Assembly (NCBI RefSeq): GCF_040712315.1
Contig: NC_134013.1
Span: 45,018,501 to 45,082,500 of the forward strand
Reading direction: 5' to 3'
DNA: 64,000 nt
DNA from: Castanea sativa
Taxonomy: Eukaryota; Streptophyta; Magnoliopsida; Fagales; Fagaceae
A program made the translations under genes and the position numbers. Of the stretch, positions 32,819-43,442 are shown piece after piece. Each line of letters starts with the position of its first letter. Position 1 is the stretch's first letter. The notes beneath the pieces are model-generated. The model did not search any database. It was not told the DNA's origin and saw only the letters and a program-made list of their open reading frames with translations.

Positions 32819-34610
32819 TCAATTAGATTGAGCTTTTTGCATCCAAAACCTTTTAGATGCACCTTTAGCATTGGAGTTATTATTTTGATTAGAATGATGA
32901 GCAACTCCTGGATTGGAATAAAGGTTTAATGCCTTTACCAACTCACCAATAAGTACCATAGGATCTTGTGCTTGAGGCACAAGTACTTTTGTCTTATTTG
33001 CTCACTTTGCAGCTTGCAACTTAAAACAGTTTGGACGAATATGTCCAGTCTTTCCACAAAAATGACAAACCCACAAAGGTCTATCATGCATCTTATCCTT
33101 AGAAAGGGTAGGATTCTTAGGTTTAGACTCTTTAAGATCAACCCTAATCTTCCTAAGAGGTGTAAGAAGAAGGAACAAAATTTGTGGAATGAGTTTTAGA
33201 CAAAGAGATGCTTTCTACAAAACCTAGACCAGTTTTGTCTAAGGAAGACTTTTGAACACTTAACATGTGATCAAGTTTAGAACTAGCAAACCTATTAGTT
33301 TGTTCTCTAGCAACTGATAATTCTAGTTCTAATTTCTTAATCTTGTCAGTCAACATCATGTTTTCAGTCTTCACTTTATCACTTAAAGTGCTAGCATCAA
33401 GCAATTTCAACAACAAATCTTTCTTATCAAGTTCAAGAGAAGTAATTTTCTTTAAACCTTTTTCAACATTCATTTCATCTTTTGCAGCAACTTTGCATAA
33501 CTTATTGTATGCTTCTTGCAAATCAGCACATTCAAAGAGTTCCCCACCAGAAGGATTCTCTTCAACAACACTTTCATCAACTACAGCAGTAGCTGTGAAA
33601 GTAATGAAGTTTTCATCCGAATCACTACCAGACTCATGATCAGAAACTTCATCATCACTAAGGGTTATAGCCATAGCCTTACCCTTTGATCTCAAGAATG
33701 TAGGACATTCTGATTTCACATGACCATACTTTTGACAACCAAAACATTGTTGACCTAAAGAATTATTAAAGGTTTGACCTACTTTCTCTTTAGATTTATC
33801 AGTGTTGTTCACTTTAGTGGGTTCATTCTTCTTAAAATTCCTAGGTTAAACATTGTTTTTACCTCTTGCCCTTCTGTTATTGTTCCTAAGAAAGTTTCTA
33901 AAGTTCTTGGCAAGATATGCAATCTCTGTAAAAGAGAGTTCATCATCAAATCCATTTTCATCAACATCATCAACTGACTTTAGAGCCATTGATTTGGATT
34001 TGTTTATCTTGGGTAGGTTTAGCTCATAGGATGGGAGATCCTACAAGCTCATCAACAGGGATGGAGTCCACATCCTTACTCTCAGTAATGGCAGTTACTT
34101 TGGGTCTAAAATCCTCAGCCAAGGATCTAAGAATCTTCCTAACAATTTTAGGTTAATTATAAATTTCACCCAAATTATAAGTAGAATTAACAATGTCATT
34201 AAGCTTAGCATAGAATTCATCAAAATTTTCATCATCAGACATCCTAATGCTTTTAAATATAGTTGTTAACTGCTACAACTTATTGATCTTAATTGTCTTT
34301 GTGCCTTTATGCACAGTTTGGAGAATATTCCATGCAGTATGAGCAACCTCAACATTTGAGATTCTCTTGAATTACTCCATAGAAACAACATTAAAAATAG
34401 CATTCATGGCTTTGCTATTGAAAGCGTTTGCTTCTTTCTAAGAAGTTTGCCACTCGCTTACAGGAGTAGTCGGCTTCTCCCATCCGTATTCAATGGAATT
34501 CCAAACCCTCTTATCAATGGATTTCAGAAATACTTTCATCCTTACTTTCCAGTAAGCATAATTGTTTCCATCAAAGTGAGGGGGATCACAAGAGAGTCAC
34601 CGTGTTCCAT
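32819..34610 (-). pseudogene. Copia-type Gag of element C, decayed
   Basis: Starts at ATG 34610 (MEHGDSLVIP) and ends near the TGA at 32819-32821 (RFWMQKAQSN). The N-terminal half is broken by several frameshifts and stops. The segment 33153-33812 is open, with an intact CCHC knuckle (CFGCQKYGHVKSEC), an acidic region, a coiled coil (LDKKDLLLKLLDASTLSDKV) and the SSLDKTGLGF motif that A and B also have (SSSDKTGLGY). A second knuckle (CHFCGKTGHIRPNC) follows near 33010-33080. Confidence 0.75.
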
Positions 34611-34683
34611 GACAACAGGGGTCAAGGATCAACTCTTAGATCAAAGGATCTAAACACTAGAGCTAACCTGCTCTGATACTACT

Positions 34684-35470
34684 TGTATGTTTTTAAACCC
34701 CTTAAAATACAAGTTGTTTAACCTAGTTATTTAGCCAAGTGATTACTTAGATAAATTATTCAAAACTAGGTTAACAGAAACAAATCATATCATGTAAAGC
34801 AGTGCGGAAATATAAAGAACACACGATATGATAATCCAGGAAAATCAACCCGATAAAAAAACCTGGGAAGGATCTAACCTAGCTATCCTCAAGGTAAAAC
34901 ATATCCACTATGAAAGAATTGAAGTTTTACAAAAGGACTTAGACCACTAACATCTTAATGCTACCTCGAGTAGAAAACTTACTATCATGATCACGTGACA
35001 GCTCCGAGTCCACGGACTACTTCTTTCTTAGATTCACAGCAGCCACAAATACACCCACTTGTGTTTTTCTTTAAGCTCTTGAAATAGCAACTGAAGAGAT
35101 CACCAAGTTCTCCATCAATCTTGATCTTGATAACCCTAAGTATATATGAAGGTAAACACCTCTAGATTTCACAAGAGATTCATACAAACAGCATACCAAC
35201 AACATTTAAAATGTGGCTAGGGTTTTTCTTTTTATATGAGACACAAAACATAAAACCCCTACACGTCAAACATGCTTGGGCTAAGTTAGAAAAATTCTAC
35301 AGAAAAACAATCTGCACGAGCTTTGATCAATCGAGTCTAATTTTCGAATAATTGAGCCTTGCAGAAATTGAATAGTAATTTCTTGCAATTACATGATTCC
35401 AACTTTACACATAAACACACTTTGAGCAGCCTATATCTAGACTCTAAGTTTTGATCATGGTTTTCCAACA
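34684..35470 (-). repeat. 5' LTR of element C (787 bp)
   Basis: Plus strand TGTATGTTTTTAAACC to TTTTCCAACA, so TG...CA ends. The gag and primer-binding site are immediately inside at the low-coordinate end. It carries TCGA-type motifs near 35325-35350 (TTGATCAATCGAGTC) and a TATATGAG-like word near 35235. Confidence 0.6.
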
Positions 35471-35538
35471 TTACACATTGAAGTTCTAATACATTTAGAT
35501 CCCAAATTCTTATAACCTAATAGACTGCTTTGACCTTG

Positions 35539-36010
35539 AACAATTTTGGGAGAATGTTTTATGAATGCTGCTACTATGATGTGGTGAGTAACAGTTGGTT
35601 TTTCAATTTTTTAAATTTTTTTAAATTTTTTGGTTTTGTTGGCTTTATGAATAACCCTAATTTGATTTTGTTTGTAGGATGATGAACCTATAGCTACTTG
35701 TAAATACTTTAGATGGTTGGATGGCAAAACATGTAAGTATGGGTCTAAAGTTGCACCCATTGTCCTTGCAAAATTCAGTACGTACAAGAATCAAGCAAGA
35801 GTTGCACAAGAAAAGGAAAATAAGGCTAGTGATAGGGAAAAAACAGCTATTAAGAGGGAAAAAGTAGCCAAGCAAAGGGAAGAAAAAGCTAGGGTGAGAG
35901 AGAGGATAGCTAAAGATAAGTTACAGAAGTACAAATTTGCATTTGTTGTGTCATGGGGGTTTTTTGCTATTTTTTTGTGTTTTCTGGTAGGATGGAAGAA
36001 TTTGGAATAA
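35539..36010 (+). pseudogene. GRF-type zinc-finger protein fragment
   Basis: Exon piece 35539-35583 reads NNFGRMFYECCYYDV, then a GTGAGT donor. After a TTTGTAG acceptor the next exon (35678-36010) reads DDEPIATCKYFRWLDGKTCK. Together this is the C-terminal part of the GRF zinc finger (GR.FY.C, then C.YF.W.D). It is followed by a charged Lys/Glu/Arg coiled coil (REKTAIKREKVAKQREEKAR) and a C-terminal hydrophobic segment (FAFVVSWGFFAIFLCFLVGW), probably a membrane anchor. The N-terminus with the first zinc ligands is missing, because element C ends about 70 bp upstream. Plant GRF proteins of this layout are numerous and often lie among transposons. Function unknown. Confidence 0.65.
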
Positions 36011-36119
36011 AGCCATTGAGTCTGCCTTGAAGGCATGCTGTTGTAGTTATTGTATAATTTTGGGTACTACCACTTTTGACAAGTGTATTCCATATATTTG
36101 GCATTATGTAATGTTGTTG

Positions 36120-36335
36120 TTTATTTGAATAGAGTATGCAATGTGTTCTTTATGTAATGTGTTCTTCTTTTTGTAATCTGTTGTTGTTTATGTAATGTTA
36201 CCTTACTTGTGTTTTTTATGTAATGTGTTCTTCTAATTTGAATAGAGCATGCTGCCTTGTTTATGTAATGTGTAATGCTGCCTTGAATAAAGCATGCTAC
36301 CTTGTTTTTGAATAGGGTATGCAATCTGTTCTTCT
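36120..36335. repeat. Degenerate tandem repeats of a TATGTAATGTGTTCTT unit
   Basis: TTTATGTAATGTGTTCTTCT-like words recur about six times, mixed with GAATAGAGCATGCTGCCTTG-like words. The block abuts the left end of the MULE. The frames on the minus strand are repeat translations. Confidence 0.7.
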
Positions 36336-36734
36336 TTATATAAGGGGAAATTGCACATGCACCCTACAAGATTTTGTTAACATCAAATGAAAAAGCATAA
36401 ATAAGTATGTTTTAAAGCAAGAGTACCATTCCATACATATATAATAAGCATTGTTCAAAACAAGTGGACTCCACCTAATATTAATGGCTAAATAATGCCA
36501 AAGGACTTCAATAATAGGTGATTCTTTCCCCACTTAGACAAAAACAAAATAACATTACAGTAGAAAGTTATGTATAATAACAAAAAAGTGGTGACATGCC
36601 ACTATCAGACATGCATAATAACAAAAAAGTAAAGTGTCTGTAAACACATTCTCCAATTTTCATTTCCCAAAGACCTTGCCCTTGCCCCTGTCGTTGCCCT
36701 TATCCTTATCCTTGTCTTGCATACTATCTTCTGT

Positions 36735-39700
36735 TTAGAACATTGTACCAGATGTATCAACTCTTAAGCCACCTCTTCCATATGAGAACAGATGACTGCT
36801 TCCAACTACCCTTGGTGGTACCAACCTTTTCGGAGGCTGCAAAATACATAGCAACTCCATATCAAGATCTAATCTAAGGTTTTATGTAAATATAAAGGGT
36901 GGTGTTTGTGTATATACCTGAGATAGTGGTTTTCTTGTGTCCCATGTTTCCTTAGAAGTATGAGAGATGGGCTGGCTGCATGAGAACCATTGAGCTGTGG
37001 GTGCTCTACTTGGTGGTGGTCTGCTTGAATCTGCTACAGATGGTGGTGGTCTGCTTGAAGCTGAAGTAGATGTTTCAGTTGGCTGTGTGTAGGGTTTACC
37101 TGTTGGCTACCTCAGTGGCTGCTTTTGTGGCTGGTTGACTAGTTGACTTGCTTGATAGATGGTTGGCTTTTTTATACCCCACTTGTTTCTTGACTGGTTG
37201 TCTACTTGGCTGCATTGTTTACTGGTCCAAGTGGGTACCTTGCTTGCTGGTTGACTACCTTGTTTACAGATCCAGGTGGGTGCTTTGCTTATTGGTTGGC
37301 TGCCTTATTTGTAGATCTAGGTGGTTGCCTTGCTTGTTGGTTGGTTGCCTGGTTGGCCTTCTTGTTTGCTAATCTTGTTGACTGCGTTGCTTGCTGATTG
37401 GTTACTTGGTTGGCTGCCTTGTTTGCAAATCTAGGTGATTGCCTTGCTTGCTGATTAGTTATTTGGTTGGTTGCCTAGTTGGCAAAACAGGGTGGCGGCC
37501 TTGCAAAGTTCCTTGGTGGTTGACTAGGTGGCTAACATGTTGGCTAGCTGGTTGGCTACCTAGTTGGCAAACCAGGGTGGTTGCCTTGGAAACCTCCTTG
37601 GTGTTTGCCTATGTGGCTGACTTGCTGGCTGGCTGGCTGGTTGGTTGGCTGGCTGAGGTGTTGAAGTTGTACCTTGACTTGGTTGGTCAGTGCTTGTTCC
37701 TTGTCCCTCTTGTCCCTACAAAAAGAATTGTCTTGCATCAAAAATAGATTTGTAATATAATTATCATAGTAAATACATTCTTGCTTTACTTACAATTTTT
37801 TTTTTGCCTCTCAAGTCTTTGTCTCCTTTGCCATGGTGTCTCACCAGTTATTCCAACATTGGTGGCCTGCCTAGAGGCTTGTACACAATTGGAGCAACAT
37901 GGGCAAGTTGGTTGGTTTTAATCCATTCATTTTGGCTAGGCAGTGGGGTAATTATCTTCTTGTATGCAGCCACATAGACATCCTTTCTATAGCATGCATG
38001 TACATAATCCTCAGGCCTCTCCAAGTTCTTATAGATTGCTGCAACACCATGTTTACATGGGATTCTTGTCAAATCCCAAACTCTACAACTACAACACTTT
38101 CTATTAAGGTTAACCACATGCCTCTCATACTCATTATCAACCTCATATATAAATAAACATGATGGAACAGCAAAAAATGACTTAGAATTAACTTTCAACT
38201 ACTCAAGCTTTTGCACTATGTTTGGACATACGTCACTAGTAAACTTTTCAATCCTAGTCCTCTTACTGTACATTCTAGTCATCAACCTAACCCTAATCCA
38301 TTCTAGCATGGCAATGATAGGCTTATCCCTAGCATCTAGTATCACAGAATTAAATGACTCACTAAGATTGTTCACATAACAATCAGAGATGGCCCTTGGA
38401 GTGAAATGTGACTTGGTCCATTGGGTTGGTTGGGTGTCTGCTAGATACTCCCATGCTTCTTTATCCAAGTCCTTCATATCTTGCATTCACTTCTCAAACT
38501 CCCTAACTGTTGTTACTGCAGCACGCCTCCATAATGTAGCCTTCAATTCTAAACCCTTGAAGTTTAACTTAAAGTTGCTGTAAATATGCTTCACACAGAC
38601 TCTATGTTCAACTGTTAAAAACAACATCTCCATGGCAGGTATCAATCCCTGGTTATCAAAAATAAAATAAAAAAACATCCAAAGAACAAAAAATGAACAC
38701 CATTTGCCTAAGAACAAAAACAGAACTTTCAAAAAGCAGAAATGTAATGACTAAGAACAAACCGAAATCTCAAAAAGCAAGTGAATTGTATTGCCTTCTG
38801 CCTATCTGAAATGAATACCAAATTCAGCTCATCTGGCCTCCCAATATCATTTTCAAATGTTTGTAAAAACCACACTCAACAATCCTTGTTTTCTTGCTCA
38901 ACTACACCTAATGCAATAGGGAAAATATTGACATTCCCATCCCTTGCAGTTGCTAATAATATATGCCCACCAAACTTGCCCCTTAAATAGCAACCATCTA
39001 ATCCTATAAGTGGCTTGCACCCCCTCAAGAATCCAACTTTTTGTGCATTGTATCTTACATATATCCTTTTGAACTTGGGTTGTGTGTTAGGTTCAGTAAT
39101 CTTAGTTTGCAAAATCACCTTACTCCCCACATCAGTTACTCTTATCATCTCAGTATAGTCCCTAAGCTTCCCATACTACAACTTCTCATCACCTAGTATG
39201 AACTCTCTATCTTTTAGCTCTGTACACTTGATTTATGCTCAAGTCCACAGACACATCCTGCATAACTTGATGCTTCACACCAGAAATTGCCTAATCAGGG
39301 TTTTTGTTGAAATCATCCAAGTACTTCCTAGCAACATATGTAGAAGTGAACTGACTATGCTTGAATTTCCTCCCACATGTACAAGTTGGAACCATGGTCT
39401 TTATTTGGAAGGTTAACTCCCCTTAAATCTATGATGCATATATCCTCCAACCACATTCATACTTGCAGTGGACAGAAACTTTGGTCTTTTCATTAAGCTT
39501 GAACTTAATGTCCACAGGCTTTTGCACTGCATATTCCCTCAAGGCAGCCCTAAACACCTTCCTATTTGGAAACTTCATACCCTTGCATAACTGAGGGTTA
39601 CTCATGCCAGTCTTCTCATTGAATTCTGGACATCTCACCCTTTCATCCTCATCCTCAGAACTGTTAATGCTCCTAGTGTCATCATCATTGAGAGCTTCTT

Positions 39701-40553
39701 CAGCCTAATCATCATCATCAAGAGCTTGATGACTGGTAGTAGCTTCTGGTTTTTTCCCATTATCTGTAACTGGCTCCTTCAAATGCTCTCCCTCATTTAC
39801 CTTTTCAGTATCTCTTTGATGCTCTCTCATATTGGGCACCTCATTGTTTAGAGCACCAAATATATCATCAGGATAATCTGGTCCTTCATACCCTTCATCT
39901 AGCCAATCAGGTTCATCCATATGAACATCTTCACTATCAACAGTTTGTCCATGGGTAGCATTGTCATCCATATGCACTTCTCCATAACCAACAGGTTGCC
40001 CACCCCCAACATTGTCACCCACAGCTCCACCAACACAACCATCCCTTAAACCCTCAACAGGTTCTTCACTAACATTATTTTGGTCAACCACAGATGATCT
40101 AATAGAGACAATATTGGTCACCTCCTCACAATCAGTATCATCATCTTTATCATTTTCATCATTTGTTTCCCATGGCTGGTCTACTTCAATTGGTTGATCT
40201 GTGTCAATTATAGGTTCTTCAATAGCAATTGGTTCAACTTTAGGTTCTACATAAAATGTGATTTCATTTGTTGGCCATTCAACATGTAGTTCACACGTGT
40301 AGGTCACATCATCATTTGAAGTAATTAACCTTAACCCTTGCTCTAAGTCACCACTAGGTTGTAAATAATAAATCCTACTGTTAATGGGTCCCCCAGCATC
40401 AGCACAAATGTCTTGTACCTCAAAATGACTTAGTAGATCTAGATCAACATTACCCATTACAGATAGCTCACCACCTACATACTCTAAACTAGGGTTCCAC
40501 TCAAAATTCCCAATATGGTGAATAATAAAATCAAAACTTATTTCAGCAACCAT
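36735..40553 (-). pseudogene. MuDR-type MULE transposase, multiple stops
   Basis: Starts MVAEISFDFIIHHIGNFEWN at 40553. A PB1-like N-terminal domain and an acidic linker run to a stop at 39705. The same frame continues with the MuDR DNA-binding part (MKFPNRKVFRAALREYAVQK and CKYECGWRIYAS), stop at 39429. After a frameshift comes the catalytic core (CKPLIGLDGCYLRGKFGGHI, first catalytic Asp near 38997; ATARDGNVNIFPIALGVVEQ). The original frame resumes (SHFTPRAISDCYVNNLSESF) with stops at 38487 and 38199, then a SWIM zinc finger near 38050-38095 (CSCRVWDLTRIPCKH) and GRPPMLE. A last exon (36735-36836) reads PPKRLVPPRVVGSSHLFSYG to a stop; an intron with GT/AG ends separates it at 36837-36917. 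In-frame stops are mostly single substitutions, so inactivation looks fairly recent. Transposase cuts and joins the MULE ends in the nucleus when intact. Confidence 0.85.
37100..37670 (-). repeat. Degenerate ~66-bp repeats in the transposase tail
   Basis: On the plus strand GTTGGCTGCCTTGTTTGCA-like units recur about eight times. Read on the minus strand they give Gln/Pro/Thr/Asn-rich text such as QTRQPTNKQGNHLDLQ with stops. The plus-strand Leu/Cys/Gly-rich open frames are shadows of it. Confidence 0.75.
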
Positions 40554-41251
40554 CTGCAGGAGTTAAAACACATGCACAAACAACAGTAATTAAATACATA
40601 ACCAACACATGCACAGAGAGCATCAATCATTGACAAAAACAAAATAATTTCATGCAACATAAAATACCATTTAACATGGGGTTAGGGGAGACAAGAAACA
40701 CAACCAACTAAACAATTTGTCTCTATGGGACCACAGATAACCTAAAGTGCATCTACCCAAAATATTCCTAGGGACCATAGTTATCAATGTCAACTATAAA
40801 AGCAAGAAATTATTTAAAAAAAACCACTAATTTTATGATAGAAACCCTTTAATCTGAATCACCTTCATCAATCATTACACATTGAAAAAGAACAAACACA
40901 ACAATAGTAAACCTTAGAAAGTCATTTCATACCTGATATAGAGGAAAACCCAAGCTTCAATACACCTCTTTGCTTGCAAGTGTTCAGATTTCACTTTGGC
41001 AATCTAAGTGAAGAGAGAAAGGGATTATGAGTTTGGGGATTTTTAGGGATTCTAAGGTAGAGAGAGGGAGAGAGCTCGTTCCTCTTTTTAGGGTTCTATT
41101 TGGGTTCTAATTTTGGCTTATATAGTAAAAGAGATTTTCTAACGGGAAGGGTAACGGGGGTCTAACGGAGGCCACCTCAAGTAGGCTAAGTGATAACTTT
41201 TAAACCATGGGTGGGCACTGTTAAAACGGGGCCAAACCATAGGTGGGTAAA
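40554..41251 (-). other. MULE 5' non-coding region
   Basis: Leader and promoter side of the transposase. A GA-rich stretch lies near 41010-41075. Near the terminus ATGGTTTAAAAGTTATCAC and ATGGTTTGGCCCCGTTTTAA give a short internal repeat of the word CCATGG/CCATAG next to GGGTGGGCA/GGTGGG. No gene is seen. Confidence 0.5.
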
Positions 41252-41268
41252 GTGCAATCTCCCCTTAT

Positions 41269-41517
41269 TTTAATGTGTTGTATGTAAAAATAAAATATGA
41301 GATGTTGGGTGTATTGTAAAATGGTATGATATAATAGATAAATTAACTTTTGAGATGGTTAAATGAGATATTTTTTTATGTGAACGCTCTCTTGTAAGAA
41401 GCTACTATAGCACAATGCTATATTTTTTTACAATCACAACTTTGGGTAATGCTTGCTTTTAGTGTTTGTAGACGGTAAAATACAATTTTGGTAATGCTCT
41501 GTCCCAAATACCAAAAG

Positions 41518-41564
<47 letters not shown>

Positions 41565-41593
41565 CTAAGGAGAGTCTAAGAAGACAAGGGGCT
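41269..41593. repeat. Intergenic DNA with a (GA)n tract
   Basis: AT-rich spacer with a (GA)n microsatellite at 41524-41562. No gene is seen. Confidence 0.7.
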
Positions 41594-42222
41594 TGATGAT
41601 GCCGAAAATCGTCAGTAAGTCACACGGTCCTCACGTACTCGAGACAAGACCTGCGCAAAAAAAAAAAAAAAAGAAGAAGACCCTACAGAGAGTACCAGTG
41701 TGGTACTAGCCAAATACTCTCCGAATGTTAAGTTAGAGAACTTTTCACAACTTTAGAGTGCCAGAGTTAGGGTAAAATTATATGTACCTTGGTTTGTGAG
41801 GGTTTGGGGGTTTTTTTAATAGTATAGAGCTGACATTCGTTTCTTGGTGGAGAGGGTCTTTCCTTTTAGGGAAGATCCTCATTAATAGGTGTATCTTGCT
41901 GGATCATTTCCTTATAGGGATCCTCTTGGTTAGGGTTAACCGTGAGACACAAGATGTTTCCTTATATATCCATTTGTGGAGGCCAAGCAAGGCCACGTTA
42001 GACCCGTCATAGGTTTCTTTCTCCCCGTCAGCTTCCTTCCGTCTGCCTCTTATCCCGTCTAGGCGTTCTTGTCGTCTTATATAGATGTCGTTGGATGTGG
42101 AGTTGTCGGGTGTAGAGTCATCGGCCTATGATATCATCGTTTTCATCTCTATGAATGCACAAGTGGAGCTGACAAGTTCATTGGGACCGTCGGCTTCCTC
42201 CTATGTGAACGAGTTTATCCAC
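41594..42222 (-). mobile_element. Probable solo LTR (gypsy-like)
   Basis: Starts TGATGATGCCGAAAATCGTC, like the LTR edge at 1248. It contains paired GTCGGC/CCGTC words and is more GC-rich than its surroundings. No internal retroelement sequence adjoins it. The right end is not fixed; it must lie at or before the target duplication of the MULE-type element at 42223. Confidence 0.4.
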
Positions 42223-42231
42223 TTCTAGAAC

Positions 42232-43095
42232 GGCGAAAATAGCAAATTAGCCATTACTTTCCAACTATATAGTTAGCAGTTACTGTTTACAAACTATATT
42301 TTTTACTAGCAGATTTTGGGCCTATAAATCGAGTCTTTGAAGGTCGATTTTTATGGTCTAATGCCGTCTGATGTAGCATATTTTCCAAGAGGCGTCTAGT
42401 TGGAAATCGAGTCTCTAAGACTCGATTTATATCTTATATCTATTCTTTCTCCTTATTTTTTCTGCGTTTCACATCTGGTCATCATGTCTCTCTTCTCACT
42501 ACCTCTCCATCAGCTTCTTTTTTCCTCACTACCTCTCCATCAGCTTCTTTCTTCCTCCTCTACACTGATTTGCACAAGCCCAGCTGCCACAGACCCATCG
42601 CCGCCGATCCACGCTGACCTAGGCTGCTGTGCCCAAGTTGCGCGACCCAGGCCGCCGCGCCCCAGGTTCGTATGACCCAAGTCCGTGCGACCCAGGCCGC
42701 TGCGTGCCCAGGTTGCGCGACCCAAGCAGCCGTGGATTTGGGGGCATTGGTTCTTTTTTTTGTTTTTTGTGTATGGTGGGTTCTGCTCAGTCGTGATCTT
42801 CCCAATGGTGGTGGATGGATTTTGACGTGGGATAGGCAAAATGTGGGTTTTGGTGGTTGTTGTGTATTTCAGGGAATGGATGGTAAAAGACTTAGATTTA
42901 TTTTTTTTTGGCTTGTAAATCAAGTCTTAGAGACTCGATTTCCAAGTTGACTCCACGTGGAAAAAATGGCACATCAGACATTAAAAATTGACCCTCAAAA
43001 ACTCGAGACTCGAGATGCTAGTAAAAAATATAATTTGTAAACCGTAACTACTAATTATATTGTTGGAAAATTATTGCTAATTTCCTATTTTCGCT
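42232..43095. mobile_element. MULE-type element with ~200-bp TIRs and a 9-bp target duplication
   Basis: The left TIR (about 42232-42435, starting GGCGAAAATAGCAAATTAGC) aligns over its length with the inverted right end (about 42905-43095, starting AGCGAAAATAGGAAATTAGC). Both contain TTTTTTACTAGCA and GGAAATCGAGTCTCTAAGAC. The flanks TTCTAGAAC (42223-42231) and TTTTAGAAC (43096-43104) match at 8 of 9 bases, as expected for Mutator-like insertion. The roughly 470-bp interior is strikingly GC-rich (42590-42740) with repeated GCGACCCAGGCCGC words, unlike its surroundings. No transposase. It resembles a Pack-MULE or MULE-derived MITE. It ends about 340 bp before the CLPP3 start codon. Confidence 0.8.
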
Positions 43096-43104
43096 TTTTA
43101 GAAC

Positions 43105-43442
43105 TACCCTTATTAGGGCTTTTTCTTTGAACAGGAGTTTAGAGAAGAAGTATTGAAACGGCAAAAACGACGAAGCATCTCCTCGCTCGCTCTCTCCTTC
43201 TTTTTCAACGGCAACTCAGGCAATGGGGTTATCTCATATCTGCTACTATTTCTATGGATTTGTTTTTAAATAACACCAATTTTCAAACCATTTTAGTTAG
43301 TTAACATCTTTTCAAACTATTTAGAAAACTATCATCTTGAGTCTTTAGACTCTGATTCACTGTAGCAACTCGATTATATTTTGTTGGTTCAACAAATATC
43401 CCAAGCAAAGAAAGCAACAGAGGCAAACTCAGAGAGAGAAAT
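43105..43442 (+). promoter_or_regulatory. CLPP3 upstream region and 5' UTR
   Basis: Presumed promoter and leader, wedged between the MULE-type element and the ATG at 43443. It has a CT-rich patch at 43178-43205 and a GAGAGAGAAAT leader end. No convincing TATA box was seen. Plastid-protein genes often lack one. Confidence 0.4.

Larger units (their letters stand above)
30435..35470 (-). mobile_element. Element C: truncated gag-only relative of A with an extra ORF
   Basis: The 5' LTR is at 34684-35470 and a primer-binding site (minus TAGTATCAGAGCAGG) lies at about 34666-34680. A decayed gag is at 32819-34610. The 3' non-coding region shares conserved blocks with A, and a Transposase_32-like ORF is at 30440-31074. 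There is no pol. The 3' LTR is missing, so the element is cut off near 30435. Its LTR is different in sequence from that of A, so it is a separate family with a similar design. Confidence 0.7.
36340..41268 (-). mobile_element. Mutator-like element (MULE), ~4.9 kb
   Basis: The left end ATAAGGGGAAATTGCAC (36340-36356) is matched inverted by GTGCAATCTCCCCTTAT (41252-41268) with one mismatch, giving short terminal repeats. A broken MuDR-type transposase fills most of the interior. A 9-bp target duplication was not convincing (TTTATATAA against TTATTTTAA if the ends start at GGGG). Confidence 0.7.

Noticed and set aside
37148..37747. Plus-strand Leu/Cys/Trp-rich ORFs that could pass for a membrane protein
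   Set aside because: They are the antisense of the repeat-rich tail of the MULE transposase; codon pattern and stops fit the minus strand.
39705..40553. 282-codon acidic ORF considered as an independent plant gene
   Set aside because: It is in frame with the downstream MuDR DNA-binding segment and forms the N-terminus of the same transposase.
36342..41266. 9-bp target duplication for the large MULE
   Set aside because: TTTATATAA and TTATTTTAA match at only 6 of 9 positions in AT-rich DNA, so it was not claimed.
42672..42950. 92-codon ORF in the GC-rich core of the MULE-type element
   Set aside because: Both strands are open because of the GC-rich repeats; no recognised domain. The core is kept as possible captured DNA but not as a gene.
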